Positions 8,203 through 17,310 of a stretch of DNA of 64,000 nucleotides are shown here, in pieces. The notes beneath the pieces are model-generated. The model was given only the letters and a program-made list of their open reading frames with translations, had not been told where the DNA came from and ran no database searches. Positions within the stretch are counted from its first letter, which is position 1. Each line of letters opens with the position of its first letter. Position numbers and translations under genes: made by a program. The stretch comes from an uncultured Paracoccus sp. (GTDB lineage: Bacteria; Pseudomonadota; Alphaproteobacteria; Rhodobacterales; Rhodobacteraceae), in NCBI RefSeq assembly GCF_947496875.1, contig NZ_CANMEH010000003.1, positions 248,001 through 312,000 of the forward strand, written 5' to 3'.

Positions 8203-10565
8203 TCCGTCTGGCCCCCCTCCAGATGAAGCTGCTGCGCGATCTCCGCCGCCTCTGGGCACAGGTGCTGGCCATCGCTCTGGTCATGGCGGCGGGCGTGGCG
8301 ACGCTCGTGCTGGGCGTCGGCGCCACGGACTCGCTCGAGCGCACGCGCCAGACCTACTACGAGGAGAACCGCTTTGCGGAGGTCTTCGCCTCTCTCACCC
8401 GCGCCCCGCGCTCGTTGCTGGACAAGATCGAGGCGGTGGACGGGGTGCTGGACGCCGACGCCCGGATCGTCAGGCTTGCCATGCTGGACATGCCGGACAT
8501 GGCGGAGCCCGGCAACCTTCTGCTCGTCTCGGCGCCCGAACCGCAGGGTCTCAACCGTCTGCACCTGCGACAGGGGCGACTGCCGGACCCGGGTCGAGTG
8601 GGCGAGGCGGTCGTGTCGCAGGGGTTCGCCGCGGCGCATCGACTCTTCCCCGGGTCGAGGTTGCGGGTGCTGGTCAACGGGCGAAAGCGGGAGGTGACCG
8701 TCACCGGGATCGCGATCTCGCCAGAATACATCTACGCGCTGGGGCCCGGCGACATGATGCCTGACCCGCGGCGCTTCGGCATTGCGTGGATGACGGACGA
8801 GGACCTCGCCGATGCCTTCGACCTCCGGGGCGCCTTCAACGACGTGCTGGTGAAACTCGTGCCCGGCGCATCCCCGGCGCAAGTCATCGCGCGGATCGAC
8901 GCCCTGCTGGCGCCCTATGGGGGGCGGGGGGCGACAGCGCGCAAGGACCAGATGTCGCATGCATTCCTGGACGCGGAACTTCGCCAGCTCCGGGGCATGA
9001 GCCGGGTTCTGCCGCCGATCTTCCTGGCGGTGGCGGCGTTCCTGGTGAACATGACGCTTTCGCGCCTCATCACGCTGGAGCGCGAGCAGATCGGACTGCT
9101 GAAGGCGCTTGGGTATGGACCCTGGGCGATCGCGCGGCACTATGTCGGCTTCGTGGCCGCGATCGCCGTGATCGGCATCCTGATCGGCTGGGTGGCGGGG
9201 GCATGGATGGGGGCGGGCCTTGCGCGGGTCTATGCCCGGTTCTTCGATTTTCCCTATCTGATCTTCACGCGCAGCCCCCAGCCCTACGCGGTCGCGGCGC
9301 TCGTGACCCTCGGCGCGGCTGTTGCCGGCGCCGTCACTGCGGTGCGCGCCGTGGCGTGGCTACCCCCTGCGGTGGCAATGTCTCCGCCTGCGCCGGTTCG
9401 CCATCGCAAGATCCTGGGTGGCGCCCCGGAAAGATATCTCAGGCTTCCCCAGACCGTGGTCATGACGGCGCGCCACCTGCTGCGCTGGCCGCTGCGCGCG
9501 GCCGGCGGCGTGCTTGGCGTGGCCTTTGCGGTGGCGGTACTTGTCGGGTCCCTGTGGAGCTTCGGTTCGATCGAGCGGATGATCGACCTGACCTTCGTGC
9601 GCACCGAGCGCCAGGATGCCACGCTGACCTTCGCCGAGGCGCGACCCCGGGCGGCGCTTCACGCAGTCCGTCAGATGCCCGGCGTGCTGCGGGCCGAGCC
9701 CGAGCGGGTCGTGGCCGTACGTTTTTCGCATGGATCCGCCGACCGGCGGGTCGCCCTGGCAGGGGTGGCAGAGGGCGGGGATCTGTCACGCCTGCTCACC
9801 CCCCGCGAGAGACCGATGGCGCCGCCGGACTCGGGCGTGGTGCTGTCGGAGACGCTGGCCGACTTGCTGGGCGCGAGGGCCGGCGATGACGTGATCATCG
9901 AGGTGCTCGAGGGGGATCGGCGCGTGATCAAGGCCCGGGTTGTGGGCCTCAGCCTTGGCTATCTTGGGCTCGGGGCGACGACATCGCTGTCCGCGCTCAA
10001 CCGGATGCTGGGCGAGGGGGCGGTGATCAGCGCGGTCCGCGTCAAGCTCGATCCGGCAGCCGAATCCGCGTTCTTTGCGGCCGTGAAGGAGACCCCCGGG
10101 GCGGGGTTCCTGACGCTGAAGCACCTGACGCTGCGGCGCTTCCGCGACACCATGGCCGAGAACATCCTGATCTCGACGGTCGTCTACCTGGGCCTCGCGG
10201 CGGTGATCGCGGTCGGCGTCGTCTACAACTTCGCCCGCATCTCGCTGTCCGAGCAGGGGCGCGAGCTTGCCAGCTTGCGTGTTCTCGGCTTTACCCGGGG
10301 TGAGGTGGCGGGCATCCTTTACGGCGAGATCGCGGCCGTGGTCCTTCTCGCGCAGCCCCTCGGCTGGCTGATCGGAACAGGATTCGCGGTCGCGGTGGTG
10401 CAGGCCTTCAGCTCGGAACTCTACCGCGTTCCCCTGGTGATCGGACCCGAGGTCTATGCGACGCCGAGCCTGGTCGTGATCGGCGCAGCCCTTCTCTCCG
10501 CCTGGTTGGTGCGGGGCCGCATCGACAGGCTCGACATGGTCGAGGTTCTCAAGACGAGGGAATGA
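8199..10565 (+). CDS. FtsX-like ABC permease
   Basis: A 789-residue membrane protein with two FtsX-domain halves. TM1 is near the N-terminus ([23 protein letters not shown]), followed by a large periplasmic domain, then three TM segments around residues 270-400. A second copy follows, with TM near 435-455 and a C-terminal TM trio near 660-780. [23 protein letters not shown] is the classic cytoplasmic coupling segment. The GTG at 8199 is preferred over a TTG at 8196: GGAGG is 6 bases upstream and it forms GTGA with the ATPase stop. It is the transmembrane part of a MacB/DevC-like exporter. Confidence 0.88.
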   Translation: MIRLAPLQMKLLRDLRRLWAQVLAIALVMAAGVATLVLGVGATDSLERTRQTYYEENRFAEVFASLTRAPRSLLDKIEAVDGVLDADARIVRLAMLDMPDMAEPGNLLLVSAPEPQGLNRLHLRQGRLPDPGRVGEAVVSQGFAAAHRLFPGSRLRVLVNGRKREVTVTGIAISPEYIYALGPGDMMPDPRRFGIAWMTDEDLADAFDLRGAFNDVLVKLVPGASPAQVIARIDALLAPYGGRGATARKDQMSHAFLDAELRQLRGMSRVLPPIFLAVAAFLVNMTLSRLITLEREQIGLLKALGYGPWAIARHYVGFVAAIAVIGILIGWVAGAWMGAGLARVYARFFDFPYLIFTRSPQPYAVAALVTLGAAVAGAVTAVRAVAWLPPAVAMSPPAPVRHRKILGGAPERYLRLPQTVVMTARHLLRWPLRAAGGVLGVAFAVAVLVGSLWSFGSIERMIDLTFVRTERQDATLTFAEARPRAALHAVRQMPGVLRAEPERVVAVRFSHGSADRRVALAGVAEGGDLSRLLTPRERPMAPPDSGVVLSETLADLLGARAGDDVIIEVLEGDRRVIKARVVGLSLGYLGLGATTSLSALNRMLGEGAVISAVRVKLDPAAESAFFAAVKETPGAGFLTLKHLTLRRFRDTMAENILISTVVYLGLAAVIAVGVVYNFARISLSEQGRELASLRVLGFTRGEVAGILYGEIAAVVLLAQPLGWLIGTGFAVAVVQAFSSELYRVPLVIGPEVYATPSLVVIGAALLSAWLVRGRIDRLDMVEVLKTRE

Positions 10566-10566
10566 C

Positions 10567-11754
10567 ATGACGCGCCGCCTCATCTGGGCCTTTCTCGCGC
10601 TCCTCGTCGCGGCCGGCTTCACCTGGGCGCTTTGGCCCCGCCCCATCGCGGTCGAGACGGCGACCGTCGGGCTGCAGGACATCGAAGTCGTGGTCCGGGA
10701 GGAGGGCGAAGCTCACATTCGCGAGGTATTCACGGTGTCCGCGCCGATCTCCGGGCACATGTCACGCCAGAACCTGCACGCGGGTGACGAGGTCGCGGCC
10801 GGCGAGACGGTGGTGGCGCAGATCAGCCCCGCGGTGCCTGCCCTGCTGGACCTGCGCACGCGGCGGATCGCCGAGGCCACCCGCGACGCTGCCGAGGCGG
10901 CGGTCGGCCTTGCCCGCGCCGAGTTCTCCCGCGCGCAGGCGCAGGAGGAGTATGCCAGATCCGAGTTGCAACGCGTCGAGGCGCTGGTGAACCGGGACGC
11001 GCTGCCCCGCCGCTCGCTGGACCAGGCGCGACTTGATGCTGCCGCGGCAAAAGCGGCGGTAGAGAGCGCCCGCGCGAACCTGCTGGTGCGCGAGCGGGAG
11101 CTCGAAAGCGCGCGCGCGGCCCTGATCGAGGGCAGCGGAGAACGCGGGAATGGCGGCTGCTGCGTCGACATCGTGGCACCGGCCAGCGGCCAAATCTTGC
11201 GCGTGCTGACCGAAAGCGAGCAGGTCGTGAGCGCCGCCACGCCGCTTCTGGAGATCGGCGATCCTGCGGATCTGGAGATCGAGGTCGAACTGCTCTCCTC
11301 GGATGCGGTGCGGGTCAAGGTCGGGGCGCTGGCGACCATCGACGGCTGGGGAGGTCCACCGCTCGCCGCACGTGTGACGCGCATCGATCCGTCGGCCACC
11401 ACCCGCGTCTCGGCGCTGGGAATCGAGGAGCAGCGCGTCAAGACGGTGCTGGCACCCGAGGGCGAGCGAGGGGCGTGGCGGGAACTGGGCGACGGCTACC
11501 GGGTGACAGCCCACATCGTCGTCTGGCAGGGCAAGGGACTGCCCGCGATCCCGGTAGGCGCGCTTTTCCGCAGCGGGGATGCCTGGGCAGTGTTCCGGGT
11601 CGACGCAGGACAAGCCCGGCTTGTGCAGGTCGAACTGGGTCAGCGCAACGAGGACTGGGCGGAGTTGCGCGGCGGCCTCGAACCCGGCGCCGACGTGATC
11701 CTGTATCCCGGTGATCGCATCGCAGAGGGGGGCCGGGTGACGGAGGCCCGGTGA
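10567..11754 (+). CDS. HlyD/RND-type periplasmic adaptor (membrane fusion protein)
   Basis: A 395-residue adaptor with one N-terminal membrane anchor (residues ~5-22). A biotinyl-lipoyl-like half starts at TVSAPISGHM. A helical hairpin of alternating Ala/Glu/Arg (about 95-185) follows, then the second lipoyl half (VAPASGQILRVLTESEQVV), a beta-barrel and a C-terminal domain with IPVGALFRSGDAWAVF. It begins one base after the FtsX permease stop, so it is the same operon. It should link the inner-membrane pump to an outer-membrane channel encoded elsewhere; no TolC homologue is in the window. Confidence 0.88.
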   Translation: MTRRLIWAFLALLVAAGFTWALWPRPIAVETATVGLQDIEVVVREEGEAHIREVFTVSAPISGHMSRQNLHAGDEVAAGETVVAQISPAVPALLDLRTRRIAEATRDAAEAAVGLARAEFSRAQAQEEYARSELQRVEALVNRDALPRRSLDQARLDAAAAKAAVESARANLLVRERELESARAALIEGSGERGNGGCCVDIVAPASGQILRVLTESEQVVSAATPLLEIGDPADLEIEVELLSSDAVRVKVGALATIDGWGGPPLAARVTRIDPSATTRVSALGIEEQRVKTVLAPEGERGAWRELGDGYRVTAHIVVWQGKGLPAIPVGALFRSGDAWAVFRVDAGQARLVQVELGQRNEDWAELRGGLEPGADVILYPGDRIAEGGRVTEAR

Positions 11755-11771
11755 TCGACACCACGCCAGGC

Positions 11772-13262
11772 TCAAGGTCCGTCAAGCACAGGCGCCGCAA
11801 GCAGCGCCTTGCCGTGGGCGGTGACGTGGTCGATCAGGACGTCGAGCTCCGTGCGAGTGGTGCGGTGATTGGCGATGGCGGCGCGCAGGCAATGGCTGCC
11901 TCGCACCGTTGTGTCGGATACCGCGGCCACGCCCGTTTCCTGCATCCTAACCATGATTTCCGTGTTCAGCCTCTTCAGCTCCAGTTCGGACAGCCCGCCT
12001 GGGTCGTAGCGGAAACAGACGATGTTGATCGTCACCGGGGCCAACAAGCGCAGGTCGGGCGTAGCCGCGATGCGCTCGGCAAGGTAGCGGGCATGGGCGA
12101 GATCCTGATCGATCAGGCGGCCGAACTTGGCGACGCCGTGTTCCTCGAGCGCCATCCAGACCTTGAGTGCGCGAAACCCGCGCGACGTCTGCAGCCCGAA
12201 ATCATGCAGCCACTCCCCCGAGGCGATGCCGCGCGGCGCGTTCTCCAGATACGCCGGGGTCAGCGCAAAGCTGCCATGATGTGCCCTGGCGTCCCGCACG
12301 AGGGCGCAGCCCACCTCGAAGGGCGCATGCAGCCATTTGTGCGGATCGAGCGCGATGGAATCGGCCCGCGCGATGCCGCGCACCAGCGCCTTGCCCCCCG
12401 GGGCGATGGCCAGCAGTGCGCCGATGCAGCCGTCCACATGCAACCACAGGCCTTCGTCGGCACATAGATCCGCGATCGCTTCCAGATCGTCGATGGCCCC
12501 GGTGTTGACCGTGCCGGCCGTGGCGATCACGCAGGCTGGCTTGAGGCCTGCCACCCGGTCCTTGGCGATGGCCCCCCGCAGCGCCGCCACGTCCATCCGG
12601 CAGGCCTCGTCGGACGGCACGCGGCGAAGCGCCCTGTTGCCGAGCCCCATCGCCTCCACCGCGATCTGGTGGCACGAGTGGATCTGGTCCGAGCCGTAGA
12701 ACCGCAAGGGCGCCTTCAGCGCGCCAACGCCCAATTCCCGCAGGTCGATGCCGGACATCTGGTTGCGCGCCACCGTCAGGCCGATCAGGTTGGCCATGGA
12801 GCCACCCGACACCAGGTTGCCGCTCGCGGTCGCCGGGTAGCCGATCATCTCCTTCAGCCAGTTGACGACCTGCTTGTCGATCTCGGCGGCCGCATGGTCG
12901 CCGCCGCCGAGATTCGAGCCAAGGATGGCTGCCAGGAAATCCCCCAATGCGCCCGTGAAGTTGCTGGATCCCATGTACCACATCCAGAACCGCGGATGGA
13001 TGTTGCCCATCGGATAGGGCAGCATGTTCTTCACGAGATCATCGTAGACCGCTGACAATGGCCGGCCGTCCTGCGGCGCCGGGGTACGGAACCGCGCGCG
13101 CGCCGCGGGCGGCATGTTCTGCCAGAGCGGGCGCTTGCGAACGTCACGCGTATAGTCCACCGCGTCGTCGACAACGCGTCGGGCAACATCCCGAAGCATG
13201 TCCCAGTCAGCCGGATCGAGGGTTTCTTCGATCTTCCTCATCTCGGTGGCGATCGGTTCCAT
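11772..13262 (-). CDS. PLP-dependent decarboxylase (aromatic-L-amino-acid/glutamate decarboxylase family)
   Basis: A 496-residue group II decarboxylase. The PLP-binding lysine is in LDPHKWLHAPFEVGC. Other family landmarks are NIHPRFWMWY near the N-terminus, LVSGGSMANLIGLTVAR, CVIATAGTVNTGAIDDL and LWLHVDGCIGALL, where Asp contacts the pyridine nitrogen. Such enzymes decarboxylate aromatic amino acids, glutamate, 2,4-diaminobutyrate or related substrates; the sequence does not settle which. It converges with the HlyD-type gene, leaving only 17 bp between stops. Confidence 0.82.
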   Translation of the reverse strand: MEPIATEMRKIEETLDPADWDMLRDVARRVVDDAVDYTRDVRKRPLWQNMPPAARARFRTPAPQDGRPLSAVYDDLVKNMLPYPMGNIHPRFWMWYMGSSNFTGALGDFLAAILGSNLGGGDHAAAEIDKQVVNWLKEMIGYPATASGNLVSGGSMANLIGLTVARNQMSGIDLRELGVGALKAPLRFYGSDQIHSCHQIAVEAMGLGNRALRRVPSDEACRMDVAALRGAIAKDRVAGLKPACVIATAGTVNTGAIDDLEAIADLCADEGLWLHVDGCIGALLAIAPGGKALVRGIARADSIALDPHKWLHAPFEVGCALVRDARAHHGSFALTPAYLENAPRGIASGEWLHDFGLQTSRGFRALKVWMALEEHGVAKFGRLIDQDLAHARYLAERIAATPDLRLLAPVTINIVCFRYDPGGLSELELKRLNTEIMVRMQETGVAAVSDTTVRGSHCLRAAIANHRTTRTELDVLIDHVTAHGKALLAAPVLDGP

Positions 13263-13406
13263 GGCTCACTTCCCAACTCGAAGGTGCGTGCAGAGGAGGG
13301 CCGGCCGGGCGCCTCAAAACCGGCCTTGCCGGACCCCGGCTCGCCAACCGCTGACGTCTCGCCGACGGCAACGCCTGGACAAGGTAGCCGCCGAGATTGT
13401 CGGTCC

Positions 13407-14492
13407 TTACTGGGCCGCCATCTGAAAGCCTGGTGTCGAACGCGACAGCGCCGTTTCCTCCTCGGTCATGTCCTCGGGTATCGACTCGAACAGCGGCGTC
13501 GACATGTAGCGTTCGCCCGTGTCTGGCAGCATGCAGAGGATGACGGTTCCGGGTTCGGCCCGCTCGGCGATCTTCATGGCGACGGCGAAGGTCGCTCCGC
13601 CCGAGACGCCCGTCAGGATGCCTTCGCGCTGCGCCAGCTTCTGCGCCCAGGTGATGCCGTCGGGGCCGGCGATCGGGATCAGTTCGTCGTACAGCCCGTC
13701 ATCCACGGCTTCCTGCAGGACATGCGGAATGAAATCCGGCGTCCAGCCCTGGATCGGGTGCGGCTCGAAGGCCGGGTGGCTCTCGGCCGGCGAATGGTCG
13801 GCGTTGCGCGCCTGCGCGCGGCCGCTGCCCAGAAGCTGTGCATTGGCGGGTTCCGACAGCACGATCTTTGTCTCCGGCCGCTCTCGGCGCAGGACGCGAC
13901 CGACGCCCGTAACCGTGCCGCCCGTGCCGTAGCCGGTGACCCAGTAATCCAGCCGTTTGCCGGCGAAATCGGCAAGGATCTCGCGGGCGGTCGTGTTCTC
14001 GTGGATCCGGGCATTGGCGTCGGTTTCGAACTGGCGGGCCAGGAACCAGCCGTTCGCCTCGGCCAGTTCCACTGCCTTGCGATACATGCCGAAGCCCTTC
14101 TCGGCACGGGGGGTGAGCACGACCTTCGCCCCCATCATCCGCATCAGCTTGCGGCGCTCGACCGAAAAGCTGTCGGCCATCGTCACGACCAGCGGGTAAC
14201 CCTTTGCCGCACAGACCATGGCCAGCCCGATGCCGGTATTGCCCGACGTCGCCTCGACTACGGTCTGCCCCGGGCTCAGCCGTCCGTCCCGCTCAGCCTC
14301 CTCGATGATGCTGAGGGCCAGCCGGTCCTTGACCGAGCCGGCGGGGTTGAAGGCCTCGACCTTCACGTAAACCTCAATCCCGGCTGGCGCGAGGGAATTG
14401 ATCCGGACCGTGGGCGTGTCCCCGATCGTTTCGAGAACGCTGGCGAAAAGCCGGCCACGCCCCTTGGTTGTGCGTCCTGTCATGGCGTCCAT
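13407..14492 (-). CDS. cysK: Cysteine synthase A (O-acetylserine sulfhydrylase)
   Basis: A 361-residue fold-type II PLP enzyme. The internal-aldimine lysine is K55 in NPAGSVKDR. The substrate-binding loop is TSGNTG (residues 82-87), and the phosphate loop is GTGGTVTGVGR. GVSGGATFA near the C-terminus is also typical. It makes cysteine from O-acetylserine and sulfide in the cytoplasm. The start at 14492 follows GGAGGA; the frame is open further upstream but there encodes non-family sequence. At 361 residues it is slightly longer than most CysK. A cupin gene lies 139 bp upstream on the same strand. Confidence 0.88.
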   Translation of the reverse strand: MDAMTGRTTKGRGRLFASVLETIGDTPTVRINSLAPAGIEVYVKVEAFNPAGSVKDRLALSIIEEAERDGRLSPGQTVVEATSGNTGIGLAMVCAAKGYPLVVTMADSFSVERRKLMRMMGAKVVLTPRAEKGFGMYRKAVELAEANGWFLARQFETDANARIHENTTAREILADFAGKRLDYWVTGYGTGGTVTGVGRVLRRERPETKIVLSEPANAQLLGSGRAQARNADHSPAESHPAFEPHPIQGWTPDFIPHVLQEAVDDGLYDELIPIAGPDGITWAQKLAQREGILTGVSGGATFAVAMKIAERAEPGTVILCMLPDTGERYMSTPLFESIPEDMTEEETALSRSTPGFQMAAQ

Positions 14493-14631
14493 CGATCTTC
14501 CTCCATTCGGTTTTGCTCGACCGTAAACTGGCCGGCCGTGACGCGCATCCCGCCTGGCTCCGCTTCCCGTCTGCTCGCCCGGACGGCCGTGATCGTCCTT
14601 TCTCAGCGAAGCGGCGTCGGCGGCAGCGCCA

Positions 14632-15000
14632 TCAATGCTGATGCTCCGGTGGCGCGAACAGGATGAGTTCGACCCGGTCCCCACCTTCGACATATCCATC
14701 GTGTCCCGGCGGAATGTCGAAGAAATCCCCTGCGCCCAGGCGTGTCTCGGCCCCCGTTTCGATCATGCGAACCACGAGGCTGCCCGAGATGCAGTAGCCG
14801 ATGTGCCGCATCGGGCAGGAGTCGGGTGAGCCGAGCAGCGGCTTCTCGTCCGCCTCCCAAGTCCATCCGGGCCCGAAGATCGCATGCATTCCGGCGCTGC
14901 CGTCAGCCATCTTGACGATGGAGATGCTCCCGTGATCCTTCATGTCCAGCAGTTGATCGGGGGTTTCGAACCGTCGGGTCTCTACTGCGTTTCCCTGCAT
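14632..15000 (-). CDS. Small single-domain cupin protein
   Basis: A 122-residue protein with a single cupin barrel. Motif 1 is represented by CPMRHIGYCISGSLVVRM and motif 2 by LGAGDFFDIPPGHDGYVEG; the conserved His and Glu positions are partly replaced. It also has a His-rich C-terminus (PPEHQH). Function is unknown; such proteins bind metal or small ligands. It is divergent from the winged-helix/TPR regulator at 15139, and its transcript probably continues toward cysK. Confidence 0.75.
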   Translation of the reverse strand: MQGNAVETRRFETPDQLLDMKDHGSISIVKMADGSAGMHAIFGPGWTWEADEKPLLGSPDSCPMRHIGYCISGSLVVRMIETGAETRLGAGDFFDIPPGHDGYVEGGDRVELILFAPPEHQH

Positions 15001-15081
15001 CGCTCTCTCCCTTTCGTCTTTGGCCTTTCCGAGTCGTGGCCATTATACTCGATCAACGTGAGGCATCTGCTTCGGGCAAGC

Positions 15082-15112
15082 TTGACGGACTCCTGAAGAT
15101 TTCCTGTAGAAT
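15082..15112 (+). promoter_or_regulatory. Possible sigma70-type promoter for the winged-helix/TPR regulator
   Basis: TTGACG at 15082-15087 is followed by TGTAGAAT ending at 15112. The -10 element could be TGTAGA (17-bp spacer) or TAGAAT (19-bp spacer), just upstream of the regulator's ATG at 15139. Assignment is by eye only. Confidence 0.3.
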
Positions 15113-15138
15113 GCGGCGATCGTGCAGTATGCTTGCGC

Positions 15139-16686
15139 ATGACATGGACGTTTGGAGAGTTCCGGCTCGACCCCGAGCGCTTCCAGCTCAGCCGCGGCGG
15201 GAGACCGGTGCGGCTGGAGCCGCAGGTACTCTCCTTGTTGATCCATCTTGTCCGAAACCATGATCGCATGGTGACGAAGGACGAGATCGTGGATGCTGTC
15301 TGGAAGGGCCAGGCGGTTTCTGACGCGAGCATTTCCAGCCGCATTCGCTCGGCCCGTCAGGCGGTCGACGACGACGGCACCGGGCAGGCGGTGATCCGGA
15401 CCGTTCACGGCCGTGGGTTCCGCTTTGTTGCCGAGGTGACCGCTTCGGCACCGGTGCATGCGGTCATGGAGGGCGCTACCGATCAGTCCGATCATCCGGG
15501 CGGCCGACCATCCATCGCCGTGCTGCCGTTCCGGCCCCTGGGCATGCCCGCGGATCTCGCCTTCATGGCCGATGCGATCCCGCACGAGATCATCGAGGCA
15601 CTGTCGCGGCTGCGTTGGCTTGCGGTCATCGCGCGGGGATCGACCTTCCGCTTCCGCCAACTCTCCGGTGATCTGGACCTGATCTCGGCGGCACTGACCG
15701 CGCGCTATGTCCTGTCCGGGGTCATCGAGAACCCCGGGCGCAGGATCGCGGCGACGCTGGAACTGACCGACACCAGTTCCCGCGAGATCCTCTGGGCCGA
15801 TCGGCTTGTCGCTCCTGTCGAGGGCATCGGCGACCTGAGAACACGCATCGTGGCGCATCTCGTGGCGGCGCTCGAGACGCACATCCCCTTCAACGAGGCG
15901 CGCCTTGCGCGGCTGAGGGACCCGGAAAGCCTAGACGCCTGGGCCCACTACCATCTCGGCCTCGCCCATCTTTATCGTTTCACTGCCGACGACACGGCGC
16001 TTGCGCAGATCTGCTTCGAACGGGCGGCCGCGGCAGATCCGCAATTCGCGCGCGCCCACGCAGGACTGTCTTTCACCAGTTTCCTGAACGCCTTCCTGCG
16101 CCTCACTCCCGATCCGGCAGCCGCATCCCGCGACGCGCGGCGCCACGCCGAGCGCAGTGTCGGACTGGACGCGCTCGACCCGTTTGCGAACTTCACCATG
16201 GGACGTTCGTTCTGGCTGACCAACGAACCCGAGATTGCCGCGGACTGGCTGGCGCGGGCGACGGCACTGAACCCGAACTATGCGCAGGGGTTCTACGCCT
16301 CGGCCTTTACCGCGATGCTGACGGGAAATGCGGCGGTGACCTTCGCCGCCCTGGACACCTCCCTGCATCTGAGTCCGCTCGACCCGCTACTCTACGGCGT
16401 TCACGGCGTCCGTGCGCAGATGCTGATGCAGCAGGGAGAGCTTCAGGCCGCCGCCCGCTGGGCCGACCGCGCGGCCACCACGCCTGGCGCCCATTACCTG
16501 ATCGCGATGATCGCGCTTGCTGCGAACGGCCTGGCCGGCCGGCATGATCAGGCAGCCCGGTGGCGGCAGAAGGTCCATCAACTGAGGCCGGCCGCTACCG
16601 CCGCAGACTACTTTGCAGCGTTTCCAACGCGCGACGTTGCTTCCCGTGTACGCATTGCCGCCGAGCTGCGTCAGCATGGCCTCTGA
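15139..16686 (+). CDS. OmpR/CadC-type winged-helix regulator with TPR region
   Basis: A 515-residue soluble regulator. Residues ~1-100 form a Trans_reg_C DNA-binding domain ending with TVHGRGFRFVAEV. A TolB-N/adenylate-cyclase-associated segment begins IAVLPFRPLG and continues FMADAIPHEII. The C-terminal half is built of TPR-like helices, for example YHLGLAHLYRFTADDTALAQ. No transmembrane segment is seen, unlike true CadC. The ATG at 15139 is preferred to an upstream TTG at 15133. It is divergent from the cupin gene, which is a plausible target. The gene borders the accessory region. Confidence 0.8.
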   Translation: MTWTFGEFRLDPERFQLSRGGRPVRLEPQVLSLLIHLVRNHDRMVTKDEIVDAVWKGQAVSDASISSRIRSARQAVDDDGTGQAVIRTVHGRGFRFVAEVTASAPVHAVMEGATDQSDHPGGRPSIAVLPFRPLGMPADLAFMADAIPHEIIEALSRLRWLAVIARGSTFRFRQLSGDLDLISAALTARYVLSGVIENPGRRIAATLELTDTSSREILWADRLVAPVEGIGDLRTRIVAHLVAALETHIPFNEARLARLRDPESLDAWAHYHLGLAHLYRFTADDTALAQICFERAAAADPQFARAHAGLSFTSFLNAFLRLTPDPAAASRDARRHAERSVGLDALDPFANFTMGRSFWLTNEPEIAADWLARATALNPNYAQGFYASAFTAMLTGNAAVTFAALDTSLHLSPLDPLLYGVHGVRAQMLMQQGELQAAARWADRAATTPGAHYLIAMIALAANGLAGRHDQAARWRQKVHQLRPAATAADYFAAFPTRDVASRVRIAAELRQHGL

Positions 16687-16764
16687 GGGCATTCCATTGT
16701 GGTCAGACTGTTAGCGTCCGGGTCTGGCTCCCTAACGCGCCCAAGGAATCATCGATAGTATCCA

Positions 16765-17200
16765 TGACCTGCCCCCCAAGGTCCCTCGATTTCATGTAGC
16801 GCCAGCGTTATCACTGCCCTTTCTACCAACTCTGGATCGCCCTCGGCTGGGGTTTTCGAGCTTTGTGACGACGGCCGGCAGTTGAGATTGTCGGGGAACT
16901 GCAGTGCGTTGGGACTTTGTAACTGTTTTCGCCATTAGGGGCGATCGTTGTTGTAGTATCTGTAGCAATTCTCCAGCTTTTCGGCCGCATCGGCAAGGCT
17001 CATGAACGAGTGGGCCTTCAGGAATCCTCACTCAGCTTGCTGTTGAACGTCCTAATGAAGCATTGACGGTGGGCTTGCCGAGGCCTCGAGAAATCAATGG
17101 CCAACTGCCTAGCATAAGCCTGACCTTTCACTGATCGCTCATCCAGCTGCGATGGGAGCCCATTGGTGATTTACGGATGTCGGAGGGTGAGCAATCGCTT
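16765..17200 (-). pseudogene. Decayed IS3-family transposase (OrfB 3' part)
   Basis: Read leftwards, three frames together give an rve-type IS3 transposase tail. A segment like QLAIDFSRPRQAHRQCFIRT is followed by FNSKLSEDS and a stop. SFMSLADAAEKLENCYRYYN then appears in another frame. LQFPDNLNCRPSSQSSKTP and PAEGDPELVE form the usual C-terminus. Stops and frameshifts make it non-functional. A probable IS terminal sequence, TGACCTGCCCCCCAAGG, starts at 16765. The opposite end is not visible; 17200-17310 has no recognisable content. It marks the left edge of the accessory region. Confidence 0.75.
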
Positions 17201-17310
17201 GGCACGCGGAGCTTCCATCTTGCGCAGCGGAGTGCGCGATTGGGTGGTCCGGTGGAGGTCGAAATCTGCTGGGGCTCGATAGTCATTGTCGAGATGCGGC
17301 GCGCGGTGTT

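Noticed and set aside
13284..14666. A 460-codon frame antisense to cysK
   Set aside because: A shadow of the high-GC third-position bias; no motif or ribosome site.
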